In this document: in pieces, positions 46,645 through 56,500 of the stretch
Layout: every line of letters starts with the position of its first letter
Position numbering within the stretch: the first letter of the stretch is position 1
Origin: Subtercola vilae
GTDB taxonomy: Bacteria; Actinomycetota; Actinomycetes; Actinomycetales; Microbacteriaceae
Assembly: GCF_004923255.1 (NCBI RefSeq)
Contig: NZ_QYRT01000022.1
Coordinates: 1 to 59,653, forward strand
Direction of reading: 5' to 3'
DNA: 59,653 nucleotides
Notes under the pieces: generated by a model
Told to the model about the DNA's origin: nothing
The model's database searches: none
Seen by the model: the letters and a program-made list of their open reading frames with translations, nothing else
Program-made: the position numbers and the translations under genes

Positions 46645-48930
46645 ATGAACACGCGCTGGCGGGTCACAAAGGTGGGTGCCGCGACAATCGCTGTGCTGGT
46701 GTTCTCCGCGCTCAGCCTCGCTTCGGCCGGGGCCTCGCACGCCGCCGGCGTGCTCAGCGTCACGACTCCTGCCGACGCGGGTACGGTGTTCTACTCCTCC
46801 TCTGACACGGCCTTCGACGTGCTGTTCGCAGGCCAGGCCGAGCCCGGCGTTGCTGTGACGGTGACTCTGCCGGGCGGCACCCTCTGTACCACGGGGTCGC
46901 TTGGCGACGGGTCGTGGCAGTGCACCATCACCTCCGCTCCCGACTTCTCCGGTGACGCGACCATCTCCAGCGGCCTCGGTGACTCCATGACTTTCGCGGT
47001 CGGGTTTCTGAACCCTCCTGTGCTGTCGCCGGCAGAAGCCGCCGGCCTTGTCACAACCGACGCCGCGCAGGTGGTGTCCGGCACGGCATTCCCGGGTTCG
47101 CCGGTGGTCGTCTCGCTCTCGCCCACCCCGGCAAGCGGCTCCGGATGCACCACCACGGCCGATCCGTCGGGAGCGTTCAGCTGCGCCCTCGCCCTCACCG
47201 ACGCCGACGCCGGAACCCACAGTCTCAGCGCCACCCAGCGCCCGTTCTTCGCCGAGCACGACTCCGCGCCGTCACCCGATGTCTCGCTCGAATACGAGCC
47301 GGCGGTGGTCGTGACACCGATCGTGCCGGTGGTGCCGGTGACCCCGGTGACCCCGGTGGTACCCGTGACCCCGGTGACCCCCGTCCCGCCGGTGGTACCC
47401 GTGAACCCTGTCATGCCGGTGGCTCCCGCGTCTCCGGTCGACCCCGTCACCCCGGTGACCCCGACCGCACCCAACGGCGCCGTTGCTCCGGTCACGCCGA
47501 TCGACCCCGTGACCCCGGCCGTTCCGCAGACGCCAGCCCTGCCGTTCGCCCCGGTTCTGCCCGTGACCCCTCTGTCGCCCGCTGCGGCGCCTGCCCCGGT
47601 GGACACCCCGGCTCCCACCGTGCCGCCGACTCCCGCAGTGACCGCCAGCCCCCTGGTGCCGCGCGCGGGGGGCGCGCCGGTGGGCGGCGCGAACGCATTG
47701 GCCGGGGCGGTGGGTTCAGCGAACACCTCGGCCCCGGCTGGGGCAGGCGCGTCGTCGGCCGCCGGCACAGGCACGGTGCTCGGTGCCGCAACCGCGCTGG
47801 TCGCCTGGGCTGGCGGCGGGTGGGCCGACCAGGGCTGGGGTCAACCCACCCGCTTCGGAACCTCGCTCCAGCCGGTCTCGTCAGTGCCGTTCGGCCAGCC
47901 GGCATTCATCGCAGGGCTTGTGGCACTTGCGGGCGTTCTGGTGCTGCTCCTGGCGCTACCGGCGGAGCTGCTGCAGTCGACCGTGCGGGAGAACTATGAA
48001 CGCATCGCGGAGCGTTTCGCGCCTGCCCGATGGTGGCAGGCGTCAACGCAGGGGTCCCGCTGGCGCGCCCGATTCACCGGGTGGCGTGCGCAAGCGGCAC
48101 TGCTCATCTCGGCGGCAGTAATCACGACGTTCGCTGACCCGACAACCGGGTTCGACGTGAGAACGGTGCGGTTGGCTGTTGCGTTGACGATTGTGCTGGT
48201 GGTGGTCAACTATTCGGTCATGGCGGTCACCCAGCTGCACGCAATGCGAGTGCACGGCGCGACCACCCGCATGGCGCTGCGCCCGCTCGCTCTTCTCCTA
48301 CTCGTACTGAGTGTGGCGGTCTCGAGGGGGATGGGCATGCAACCCGGCCTGCTCTTCGGCCTGGTTCTCGGCATCGAGGTGGGCGAGCGGCTCGGCAGGG
48401 CGGCTGAGGCAAAGGTCACCATCGTGGTGACCGCGTTGCTGGTGACTCTGGGAGGTGGCAGCTGGCTGGTCTACAGCGCGCTGAATGCCACCACTCCGGC
48501 ACCCGCCACCTTTGGGGCCCAGCTGCTGAACGAAGTATTGGGCGGGCTCGCCGCCGAGTGTCTGTCGGCCCTGGTCATCGCACTGCTTCCGCTGACGTTT
48601 CTCGACGGCAAAGCCATCTTCGAGTGGTCGAAGCTGCTGTGGCTGGTTGTATACGCGGCGGCCTCCGGTGTCTTCGTGATCGTGCTGTTGCCGTCGTCGT
48701 GGGTGCAGCTGCCCTCGGTGTTCTCTCCGTGGGCGCTCGTGCTCGCGGGGTTCACCGCCCTCAGCCTCGCGGCCTGGGCCTACTTTCGCTGGCACCCCGA
48801 GGCTCTCGAGATGGAGCCCGGCCCGGAGTCGCAGGCGCTGCCCGACGCGGCACCCGACGCGGGGCCCGGCGCGGAGCCCCAGGCGCTGCCCGACGCGGCA
48901 GAAGGTGCACTCGGCCGCGTCAACGGATGA
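46645..48930 (+). CDS. Exported Ig-like / Pro-repeat / multi-TM protein
   Basis: 761 residues. Signal peptide (residues 1-34), two bacterial Ig-like domains (about 35-125 and 130-215, the second with [16 protein letters not shown]), then about 120 residues of PVxPVTP repeats forming a stiff rod, and a C-terminal part with about eight membrane helices ([40 protein letters not shown]). Similar Actinobacterial proteins are known but uncharacterised; an outward rod on a membrane base suggests wall spanning or surface contact. It overlaps the convergent hydrolase gene by 11 bases. Confidence 0.7.
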   Translation: MNTRWRVTKVGAATIAVLVFSALSLASAGASHAAGVLSVTTPADAGTVFYSSSDTAFDVLFAGQAEPGVAVTVTLPGGTLCTTGSLGDGSWQCTITSAPDFSGDATISSGLGDSMTFAVGFLNPPVLSPAEAAGLVTTDAAQVVSGTAFPGSPVVVSLSPTPASGSGCTTTADPSGAFSCALALTDADAGTHSLSATQRPFFAEHDSAPSPDVSLEYEPAVVVTPIVPVVPVTPVTPVVPVTPVTPVPPVVPVNPVMPVAPASPVDPVTPVTPTAPNGAVAPVTPIDPVTPAVPQTPALPFAPVLPVTPLSPAAAPAPVDTPAPTVPPTPAVTASPLVPRAGGAPVGGANALAGAVGSANTSAPAGAGASSAAGTGTVLGAATALVAWAGGGWADQGWGQPTRFGTSLQPVSSVPFGQPAFIAGLVALAGVLVLLLALPAELLQSTVRENYERIAERFAPARWWQASTQGSRWRARFTGWRAQAALLISAAVITTFADPTTGFDVRTVRLAVALTIVLVVVNYSVMAVTQLHAMRVHGATTRMALRPLALLLLVLSVAVSRGMGMQPGLLFGLVLGIEVGERLGRAAEAKVTIVVTALLVTLGGGSWLVYSALNATTPAPATFGAQLLNEVLGGLAAECLSALVIALLPLTFLDGKAIFEWSKLLWLVVYAAASGVFVIVLLPSSWVQLPSVFSPWALVLAGFTALSLAAWAYFRWHPEALEMEPGPESQALPDAAPDAGPGAEPQALPDAAEGALGRVNG

Positions 48931-49705
48931 CGCGCGCCACCTCGCGCGCCACGGCCGGCCGCACGATGTGGTCGGCCTTCGCCACCTCGTGCACCGTGAC
49001 GTTCTGCAGGCGCGCGAGCCGCTCGATGCTGTCACTCAGCACGATCTGGTCGCGGGAGCCGTACACGACCTCGACCGGAACAGAGATCTGAGCCACATCG
49101 GCGAGGGTGGTCTGCCCTTCGATGCAGTGCTCCATCGACAGCGCGAATGCCGCCCAGTAACGCTCTTCGATGACGAGGGCGGGGCTCGGAAAGAAACGCG
49201 CCAGAAACGCCATGTTGCGCTGCGTGGTCTCGCGGTTCGTACGCAGGTATTTGTAGAACCGCAGGTAGCTCTTGATGACCGTGCGGTCGGCGAACTCGGT
49301 GACGTACGCGCTGGCGGCGTACACCGGCGGGGCCACCAGCACCACCTGGCAGACGTCTCGGCGATAGATGGCCGCGTAGCGCGAGGTGATGAGTGCCCCG
49401 AGACTGTGGCCGACGAGCGTGAACCGCCCCCGCAGATGCAGTGACCGAATGGTCGCCCGAAGTGCTGCCACGTGCTCCTCGAGCGTGAACTGGGCATCGG
49501 CTGGCGCCACCGACTTGCCGAAACCGAGCAGGTCGATGGTGATGACCCGATAGAGGGGAACCAGCAGCGGAACCACGTGCACCCAGCTCTGCGACGACGA
49601 GTTGATGCCGTGGATGAGGATCACGACCGGCCCCTCGCCCTCATCAGACGACACGTTCAGCAGCGGCGCCGAGCGGGCCGGCCACGCGAACCTTGCCTCC
49701 CCCAT
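48920..49705 (-). CDS. Alpha/beta hydrolase
   Basis: ATG 49705 with AGAAGG; upstream codons of the open frame lack a site. About 261 residues. ILIHGINSSS (oxyanion), GHSLGA with nucleophile Ser, GSRDQIV with Asp and ADHIV with His give the full triad. The IDLLGFGKS motif fits esterases and C-C hydrolases. It is divergent from the repeat protein at 49869 with a 163-base gap that must hold both promoters, but a functional link is unproven. Confidence 0.85.
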   Translation of the reverse strand: MGEARFAWPARSAPLLNVSSDEGEGPVVILIHGINSSSQSWVHVVPLLVPLYRVITIDLLGFGKSVAPADAQFTLEEHVAALRATIRSLHLRGRFTLVGHSLGALITSRYAAIYRRDVCQVVLVAPPVYAASAYVTEFADRTVIKSYLRFYKYLRTNRETTQRNMAFLARFFPSPALVIEERYWAAFALSMEHCIEGQTTLADVAQISVPVEVVYGSRDQIVLSDSIERLARLQNVTVHEVAKADHIVRPAVAREVARVIR

Positions 49706-49868
49706 GAAAAGCACCTTCTCTCGCACGCATCGACGCGCCCACAGTCGTGACTGAGGCAACCTCATGATACACCTCAGTCTTCTTCGCAACCCACTGTTTC
49801 GTGTCGGTGCCGAGGCGTACGCTCATGTCAAACGGCACCACCCGCCGTTCGGTATCGAGAGGATGACT

Positions 49869-50126
49869 ATGGCTATCAACGACGACGACATCACCACCGA
49901 ACAGGGAGCGGGCGGAGAGGGTCCCGCGGATGGCGGCGCAAACCCGAACGGGCACGACGGTGGAGCCGATGGTTCTGCCAGCGCAGGCGAAGGGCCGGCC
50001 GACGGCGGGGCGAACCCGAACGGCCACGATGGTGGCGCTGACGGTTCGGCCGACGAGGGGGAGGGCCCCGCTGACGGCGGCGCCAATCCCAACGGCCACG
50101 ATGGCGGAGCTGACGGTTCTGCGTAA
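49869..50126 (+). CDS. Triple-repeat peptide (candidate modified precursor)
   Basis: ATG 49869 with GAGAGG. 85 residues: a 15-residue leader (MAINDDDITTEQGAG), then three 22-residue repeats at 16-37, 40-61 and 64-85 of identical amino-acid sequence, each containing EGPADGGANPNGHDGGADG, separated by two-residue spacers (SA, DE). The DNA of the repeats differs at many synonymous positions, so protein identity is under selection. No hydrophobic segment or Cys. It resembles BatC-like repeat proteins of Actinobacteria, function unknown. TAATG overlap with the cupin gene shows coupled translation; repeated Asn, Asp and His are suited to hydroxylation. Confidence 0.8.
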   Translation: MAINDDDITTEQGAGGEGPADGGANPNGHDGGADGSASAGEGPADGGANPNGHDGGADGSADEGEGPADGGANPNGHDGGADGSA

Positions 50127-51382
50127 TGCCTGAATTCGAGCGCGGGTCGGGCGAGCGGCCCGCGCTCTCTCGTCTGGTGGGCGCCGACACTGCCCGCGTC
50201 TTCGGCGCGACGTACTGGTCTCGCCAACCGTTCTTGGCCGCCGCCGTGTCGAATGCCTCATTCGACGACCTCTTCAGCAGCGCGGCCGTCGACGAACTCG
50301 TGCGCGAGCGCGGCATCCGCACTCCCTTCATGCGCATGGCCGTTGAAGGTTCTGTGCTGAGCCCCTCGACCTACACAGCACCCGGCGGTTTCGGCGCCGA
50401 GGTGGCCGACCAGGTCAATAGCGAGAAAGTGCTCGCCGAGTTCGCTGCGGGCGCGACCATCGTGCTGCAGGGCCTGCACCGCACCTGGCCACCGCTGATC
50501 GACTTCACCCGTCGCCTCGTTGACGACCTCGGGCATCCGGCGCAGGTGAACGCCTACGTAACCCCTGCCTCGTCGCGCGGCTTCGACCCGCACTACGACG
50601 TTCACGACGTGTTCGTGTTGCAGATCAGCGGTGAGAAGCACTGGCGAATCCACGCTCCCGTGCACCCGCATCCGTTGCGCGACCAGCCCTGGAGCGACTA
50701 CCGCGAGCAGGTGGCAGCCCAGGCCGCCGGTGAACCCGTCATCGACACCGTTCTGCGACCGGGCGACGTGCTCTACCTGCCCCGCGGCTGGATCCACTCG
50801 GCCGAAGCCCTCGGTGGCACCTCGGTGCACCTCACTATCGGCGTGGCGGCCTACACGCAAGCCGACATCGCTCACTCGCTCCTCACCGTCATCGCTGACA
50901 CCCCGGCGCTTCGCGAGTCGCTGCCCCTCGGCGTCGACTTCGGCGACACCGAGCAATTGCTGCCGATCGTCGCCGAGGTTCTAGCGGGGCTGCAGGGTGC
51001 GCTCCAGATTCCGGATGCCCGTGCTGCTGCGGTTCGCCAGGCATCCGCCGTAGGGGCAGACCTGTCACATCGTCTCTCGGGGGCGAGTCGCCCCGAACCC
51101 GTTTCGCCGCTCGCGACGGTGGATTTCATCGGAACCCTGAACGAAGCGAGTACCGTGCGCTGGCGCGGCTCACTTCGGGCCGCCATCACGACTGGCCCCG
51201 AATCAGTGCGTATCGCGCTCGCCGGTCGCTCTGTCGTGCTTCCGCAGGAGGCACAGCCGGCGGTAGAGATGTTGCACGCCGGGCAGGCCGTGGCGGTCGG
51301 CGAGTTGCCGGGCCTCGACCCCGCGTCGGCGATCGTTGTCGTGCGGCGGCTCCTGCGCGAGGGCATCGTGGTACCGGCGTGA
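50126..51382 (+). CDS. JmjC/Cupin_4-type oxygenase
   Basis: ATG 50126 shares the last base of the preceding TAA. 418 residues. The cupin core shows the iron-binding facial triad: His 156 and Asp 158 in HYDVHDVFVLQISGEKHW and His 224 in LYLPRGWIHSAEA. The SGEKHWRIHAPVHPHP part is typical of Cupin_4 proteins such as ribosomal oxygenase YcfD/RoxA, which hydroxylate protein side chains with 2-oxoglutarate and O2. The C-terminal 150 residues form a winged-helix-like tail, as in that group. The coupled repeat peptide is the obvious candidate substrate. Confidence 0.85.
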   Translation: MPEFERGSGERPALSRLVGADTARVFGATYWSRQPFLAAAVSNASFDDLFSSAAVDELVRERGIRTPFMRMAVEGSVLSPSTYTAPGGFGAEVADQVNSEKVLAEFAAGATIVLQGLHRTWPPLIDFTRRLVDDLGHPAQVNAYVTPASSRGFDPHYDVHDVFVLQISGEKHWRIHAPVHPHPLRDQPWSDYREQVAAQAAGEPVIDTVLRPGDVLYLPRGWIHSAEALGGTSVHLTIGVAAYTQADIAHSLLTVIADTPALRESLPLGVDFGDTEQLLPIVAEVLAGLQGALQIPDARAAAVRQASAVGADLSHRLSGASRPEPVSPLATVDFIGTLNEASTVRWRGSLRAAITTGPESVRIALAGRSVVLPQEAQPAVEMLHAGQAVAVGELPGLDPASAIVVVRRLLREGIVVPA

Positions 51383-51419
51383 TGCGGGTGCTCCTCGGGT
51401 CTCTGATGTCTCGCTGTCT

Positions 51420-52403
51420 GTGACGAACGCCGACACGGCAGCCGGGTGGGCACCGTGCAGTGACCGCTCGCGGGAGCGCGACGACCCGCTGGCCGCCACC
51501 GCCTCGCGCGGACTCCAGTGGTTTCTGGTGGAGATCGACGGGTCGTGGGGCGCGAACGCCTTCATCTCCTCGGCGCTCGGCCGTGAACTCGGCCAGGCTC
51601 TTGTGCATCGAATCGAGTCAGCAGGGATGCGACCGCTCGCCATCAGGCGGGCCCGGCGCTTTCGCGCGGGGCGCATCGCGAAGCCGTCGTGGCGATGGGC
51701 GTTCGTCGATTCGCGGCCCGGGTTCGAAGAGGTGCGATGGGGTGAGGTGACGGATCCGTACGAGCTGCTCGAAGTGCCGCTCGACGGGTCGACGGGCATC
51801 CGGTCGCCCGAACCGGTGTACTGCGTCTGCACCCACGCGAAGCATGACCAGTGCTGCGCGGTGCGCGGCAGACCCGTGATGGAGGCGCTGGTAGCGGCGC
51901 ACCCCGACGAGACGTGGGAGTGCTCGCACCTCGGCGGCGACCGGTTCGCCGGCACGATGGTGATCTTTCCTGAGGGGTTCTACTTCGGCCGCGCAGATGA
52001 CAGTGAAGCCGTCGGCATTGTGGATGCCTACCGGGCCGGGCGGGTCGATGAGCGATTCTTTCGCGGGCGCAGTTCGCTCTCGCACCCGGTGCAGGCGGCC
52101 CAGCACTATGCCCGTGAACACTTCGGCGTCGACCGGCTCGATGCGTTTGCTCCGCTGGGTGGTGGCGCTGCCGCTCCACTCGCAGCCCGCGTCAGCGACC
52201 GCGCCGCCGACCGCGCAAGCTCCCTCGCACCGGGGCAGACGGCAGTGCTGCTCGACCACGACGGGGTCGCCGTGCGCGTCGTCGTGGCAGAGACGCTCTC
52301 AGAACCCCTGCTCAGCACCTGCGCCGCAACACGGTTCGGCCGGGTGCGAGAGTTCTGCCTCGAGTCGATCACCGTGATGCCGCCGGGGGTTTGGGTCGGC
52401 TGA
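51420..52403 (+). CDS. Suc_Fer thioredoxin-like ferredoxin protein
   Basis: GTG 51420 is the only usable start after the cupin stop; the site is weak. 327 residues. The C-terminal two thirds match the sucrase/ferredoxin-like family: Cys at 135, 137, 145 and 146 in VYCVCTHAKHDQCC, and ECSHLGGDRFAGTMVIFPEG with Cys 168, then FYFGRADDSEA. Such domains hold a [2Fe-2S] cluster in a thioredoxin fold. It lies 37 bases after the cupin and could supply electrons or assist metal loading, but 2-oxoglutarate oxygenases do not need a ferredoxin, so its role here is open. Confidence 0.75.
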   Translation: MTNADTAAGWAPCSDRSRERDDPLAATASRGLQWFLVEIDGSWGANAFISSALGRELGQALVHRIESAGMRPLAIRRARRFRAGRIAKPSWRWAFVDSRPGFEEVRWGEVTDPYELLEVPLDGSTGIRSPEPVYCVCTHAKHDQCCAVRGRPVMEALVAAHPDETWECSHLGGDRFAGTMVIFPEGFYFGRADDSEAVGIVDAYRAGRVDERFFRGRSSLSHPVQAAQHYAREHFGVDRLDAFAPLGGGAAAPLAARVSDRAADRASSLAPGQTAVLLDHDGVAVRVVVAETLSEPLLSTCAATRFGRVREFCLESITVMPPGVWVG

Positions 52404-52418
52404 CCGCCAGCGGCTCGC

Positions 52419-53447
52419 TCAGATGGCGTTGTCGAGGAGCGCCCAGAGCCAGCTCGGGCCGAGCACGCGCGCACCCAGTGCCGTAACCCGGCCGGCGAGT
52501 TCGCGGTCGGCCGTCACCACCCAGACGTGAGCAGGGGTGGGCTTCGCAGTGAGGGCTTCGACGGTGTCGACGATCTGCTGGTCGCCGTCGCGCGGCGACC
52601 GCACTATGCGCAGGCGTTCGGCAATCTCGTTGGTGCCGGGTCCCGGTTCGGGCAGTGCCGGTTCGGGCAGTGCCGAGTCGACCAGCGCCGAGTCGACCGT
52701 CACCGGGTGCTCGACCAGCTTCGCCGCACTCGCCTGCCCCTCGACCACGAGCACCACCTCCGGCCACCACCGGGAGTTCTCCACCGCGCTGCCGAGCGCC
52801 TCACCCGTGAGGCCCGCGACGCCGAGGGTGTTCAGGGCGGCCGCGAACTTCTCCGTCGCGCCGAGCCGGTCTTTCCACCAGCCGTTGGGGCGCGAACCGA
52901 TGACGTTCGCCGCGTCGACGACAATCACGTCGCCGTGCTCGAGCTCCCCGCGCAGCATCGGCCAGGCCGCGCCGAATCCCGGGTGCAGTGGCAACGCCTC
53001 GATCTCGTCGATCGGCACCCAGCGCATCTCGATGCTCTCGGCATCGGCTACGGCGGCGTCGAAGGGTGCAGTGGTTTCGACGACGACGGTCGTGTAGCTC
53101 CAGAACCCCAGGTCGAGCGTGAACGTGAATTTGAGTTTCAGCGCCTCGACCGCAACGCCGGCCTCTTCGTGCGCTTCGCGAATCGCGCCCTGAACCGGCG
53201 TCTCATTCTCGTGCTTCGCACCGCCGGGCAGCCCCCACGTGCCGCCGAAGTGACTCCAGTTGGCCCGATGCTGCAGCAGCACGCCTCGCTCGCGGTCGAA
53301 CACCAGCAGGCCAGCTGCTCCGAACCTGCCCCAGAACTTCTGGCCGGCCCCGTCTTCGACCCAGCCGTCACCGCTTGCGGGCGCGTGCAGCCGGGGAGGA
53401 ACAAAGGAGTGTGGCGACGGCATCGCCGGCTCTGACATAAGCGCCAT
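52419..53447 (-). CDS. Nudix - NYN/PIN-like nuclease fusion
   Basis: 342 residues. N-terminal Nudix domain (about 40-165) with box GGAKHENETPVQGAIREAHEE, then AGV. From about 168, DVIVVDAANVIGSRPNGWWK matches the first acidic motif of NYN/PIN-like ribonucleases, and WVVTADRELAGRVTALGARV is the later Asp motif; the acidic triad is plausible. A low-complexity spacer (ALPEPALPEPG) sits between. The pair suggests RNA or nucleotide clean-up. The gene is convergent with the ferredoxin gene. Confidence 0.75.
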   Translation of the reverse strand: MALMSEPAMPSPHSFVPPRLHAPASGDGWVEDGAGQKFWGRFGAAGLLVFDRERGVLLQHRANWSHFGGTWGLPGGAKHENETPVQGAIREAHEEAGVAVEALKLKFTFTLDLGFWSYTTVVVETTAPFDAAVADAESIEMRWVPIDEIEALPLHPGFGAAWPMLRGELEHGDVIVVDAANVIGSRPNGWWKDRLGATEKFAAALNTLGVAGLTGEALGSAVENSRWWPEVVLVVEGQASAAKLVEHPVTVDSALVDSALPEPALPEPGPGTNEIAERLRIVRSPRDGDQQIVDTVEALTAKPTPAHVWVVTADRELAGRVTALGARVLGPSWLWALLDNAI

Positions 53448-53561
53448 TTTGCCACGCCCTCGACCCGCTGAATGACCATCGGGCCCGCCGCAACACGCAC
53501 AAACGGCGAAACTCGGGCCCGCTTACCGTGTTTTATCGCTTACCCCACATAGGGTGTCGGT

Positions 53562-56500
53562 GTGTGGCGTGCCGATAAGAAACGAGATTCAGACCCTGAC
53601 GTGTCTGAGACCGACGTAGCATCGTCGGTTTGGGGTCGCCGCGGCGACTCCGCGCCCGGGAGATCGGGTGTCGAGCACGGTTCGGGTACCAAGACCGGGT
53701 CGATCATCTCGACCGACGATCTGGTCGAGCCGGCGAGGCAACAGTGGCGAGACGAACTCGCGCTGCTCGGCGGGGTGTCACCGCTCATCCACTTCGACGA
53801 CTCGCCTCGGTCGCGGGTCGATCTCACGACCACGCATCCCAGCGGTCTGGCGCAGTTCATCACGGGCAACGCCACCCTGCTCTCGAGTCTCATCCGCGAC
53901 GAACTCGCTCTTCGCAGCGCCCGCATCGCCGCCGGCGCCATCACCGACAAAGGTGTCGAACTGCGCTCGGTTCGCGGCATCGACTCCGTTCACCTCGCCA
54001 TCGGATTCGCGGAATGGAAGCTCGACGACGAGCGATTCTCTGCCCCTGTGCTGCTGCGCCCGCTCTCGATTCGCCGCTACGGTCGCGACTTCGAACTGAA
54101 GCTCCGCGGTCTGCCGTTCGTCAACCCCGAACTGGCCCGTGCGCTGAAAGAGCAGTTCGAGATCACGCTCGACGCCGATGCCATCGTGGCCCTCGCCGCC
54201 ACCAACGGCGTGTTCAAGCCGCAGCCGGTCATCGACCACCTGCGGGGCGTGACGAGCCACCTGCCCTGGTTCAGCGTGCAGCCTCGCCTCGTGGTGTCGT
54301 CGTTCGCCGGTGTGGCTGACAGCATGGTTCTGGATGCCCAGCAACTCGATCATCCGGTGCTCGACTCGCTCGCCGGCAGCCTCACGGCGCGTCGCGGGGT
54401 TCAGGAGTCGTACCACCCCGTCGACCCCACGCCGCAAGACTCTCGCCCGCCGTCGACCGACACCCTCCTGCTCGACGCTGACGCCGAGCAGGAGAACGTC
54501 ATCGCGCAGATCGCGGGCGGCAACTCCCTCGTCGTGAAGACCCTGCCCGGCACGGGTGGCACGCAGACCATCGTCAATGCGGTGGGGGCCCTCATCGGCC
54601 AGAACAAGCGTGTTCTCATCGTCAGCCCGCGCCGCCTCAGCCTCCGGGGCATCGCCCGCCGGTTCAACGACGTGGGCCTGCCCGGCGTCGCGGTTTCGCC
54701 GCGAAGCCTGCGACGAGACCTCATCCAGTCGATCGGCCGCAACGAGAAGACCATGCAGCCACATGTCGCTGACGTCGACGAGGCGTTGGTGCGCCTTCGG
54801 CACGTGCTCATCGACTATCGCCAGTCGCTTCAGCGCGTCGACCCGCTGCTCAAAGTGTCGGTGCTCGACTCCCTGCGGGAGCTTGCGCGCCTGTCTCTGC
54901 TGCCGAAGCCGCCGGCGACGACGGCCCGCCTCGACCGCAATTCGCTCGAGGCTCTCGCGTCGGGCCGCAGCCGCGCTGCGAAGACCCTGATCAAGGCCGC
55001 GGCCCTCGGCGAGTTTCGCTACGGGCCCGACGACTCTCCGTGGTACGGCGCCAGCTTCGAGACGGCCGACGATGCCGCGAAGGCGCACGCCACCGCGAAA
55101 CGCATCCACCGCACCGACTTGCCCAACCTGCTGACCCGGGCCTATGAGCTTGTCGGCCAGACGCACATGCGCCAGTTCACCACGGTCTCTGAGTTGGGGT
55201 CGTACCTGCGGCTGCTGCTTGACCTCCGCGAGACGCTCGACAAGTTTCTCCCCGTGGTCTTCGACCGCTCGCTGACCGACATCATCGCCGCGACCGGCCC
55301 CCGCCGCGACTCTGCCCAGATGACCGGCACGAGTCGGCGGCGCCTGCGCAGTCTCGCGAAGGAGTACGTGCGGCCCGGTGTGCACATCGGCGACATCAAC
55401 GCGTCGCTCCGGCGCATCCAGCAGCAGCGCACACTGTGGCACCGATTCGCCGCGGCCGGCATCTCGCCGGAGGTGCCGATCGGGCTCGCCGACGTTCAGG
55501 TGGCTTTTCAGCGCGTGAGCGAAGACCTCGCGCAGCTCGATGTGCCGCTGGGAACCGCGGGCACAGCACGCCAACTCAGTGAGCTGCCCATCACCGACCT
55601 CATTCCGCTGCTCGACGGGCTCGCTGCCGACTCGGAGGTTCTGGCCAACCTGCAAGAGCGCACCGCTCTGCTCGACACGCTGCGTGAACTCTCGCTCGAC
55701 CCACTGCTGACCGATCTCTCGCAGCGCCACGTGCCCGAGAGCGCGGTGGCAGACGAACTCGAGCTGGCCTGGTGGCAATCGGTGCTCGAACTGATGCTCG
55801 CAAACGATCGTGCTCTGCTCGGCGCCAACACGGGCATCCTCGACCGCCTTGAAGCAGACTTCCGTCTCGTTGACGAGGCGCACGCGTCGGTCAGCGGCCA
55901 GATTCTGGCGTGGCAGCTCGCCGAGACTTGGAGCGTTGGTCTGGTCGACCACGCCGATGAGGCCGGCCTTCTGAAGACGATGTTGCGAACCGACGCCGTC
56001 GACTCGCGCACCCTGCACGAGGCCGCACCGTACCTCAGCCGCGTCTTGGCGCCGGTCTGGCTCGCGTCACCCTACGAGGTGTCTGAGATCTCTGACGACA
56101 TCGTGTTCGACGCCGTCATTCTCGTCGACGCGGGGGCCACCACTCTGGCCGAGAACGCCGGAGCCATTCGCCGGGCCCGCCAGGTTGTTGCCTTCGGCGA
56201 CCCGGTGACGCAGACCCCGTCACGCTTCGAGATCGCTGTTCCCGCTGTCGTGCTTCCCGCGCCCCGCGAGACCACCGCCGACGCTCGGTCGGTCGAAGAG
56301 CTGGCTGCCGACTCTGCCCTGACCAGGCTCGCCGAACTCGTTCCGACGCTCTCGCTCACCCGAAGCTATCGGGCCGGCGGCGAAGACCTTGCCGAACTCG
56401 TGAACCATCGCTTCTACAACGGCAAGATAGACTCGCTGCCCTGGGCCGGCACCTTCCTCGGCCACGGCAGCCTGGCCCTGCACTACCTCGAGGGGGCGGG

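Noticed and set aside
53778-56018. 746-codon open frame on the minus strand
   Set aside because: Antisense to the helicase-like gene; composition is the mirror of high-GC codon bias and no start signal or domain is visible.
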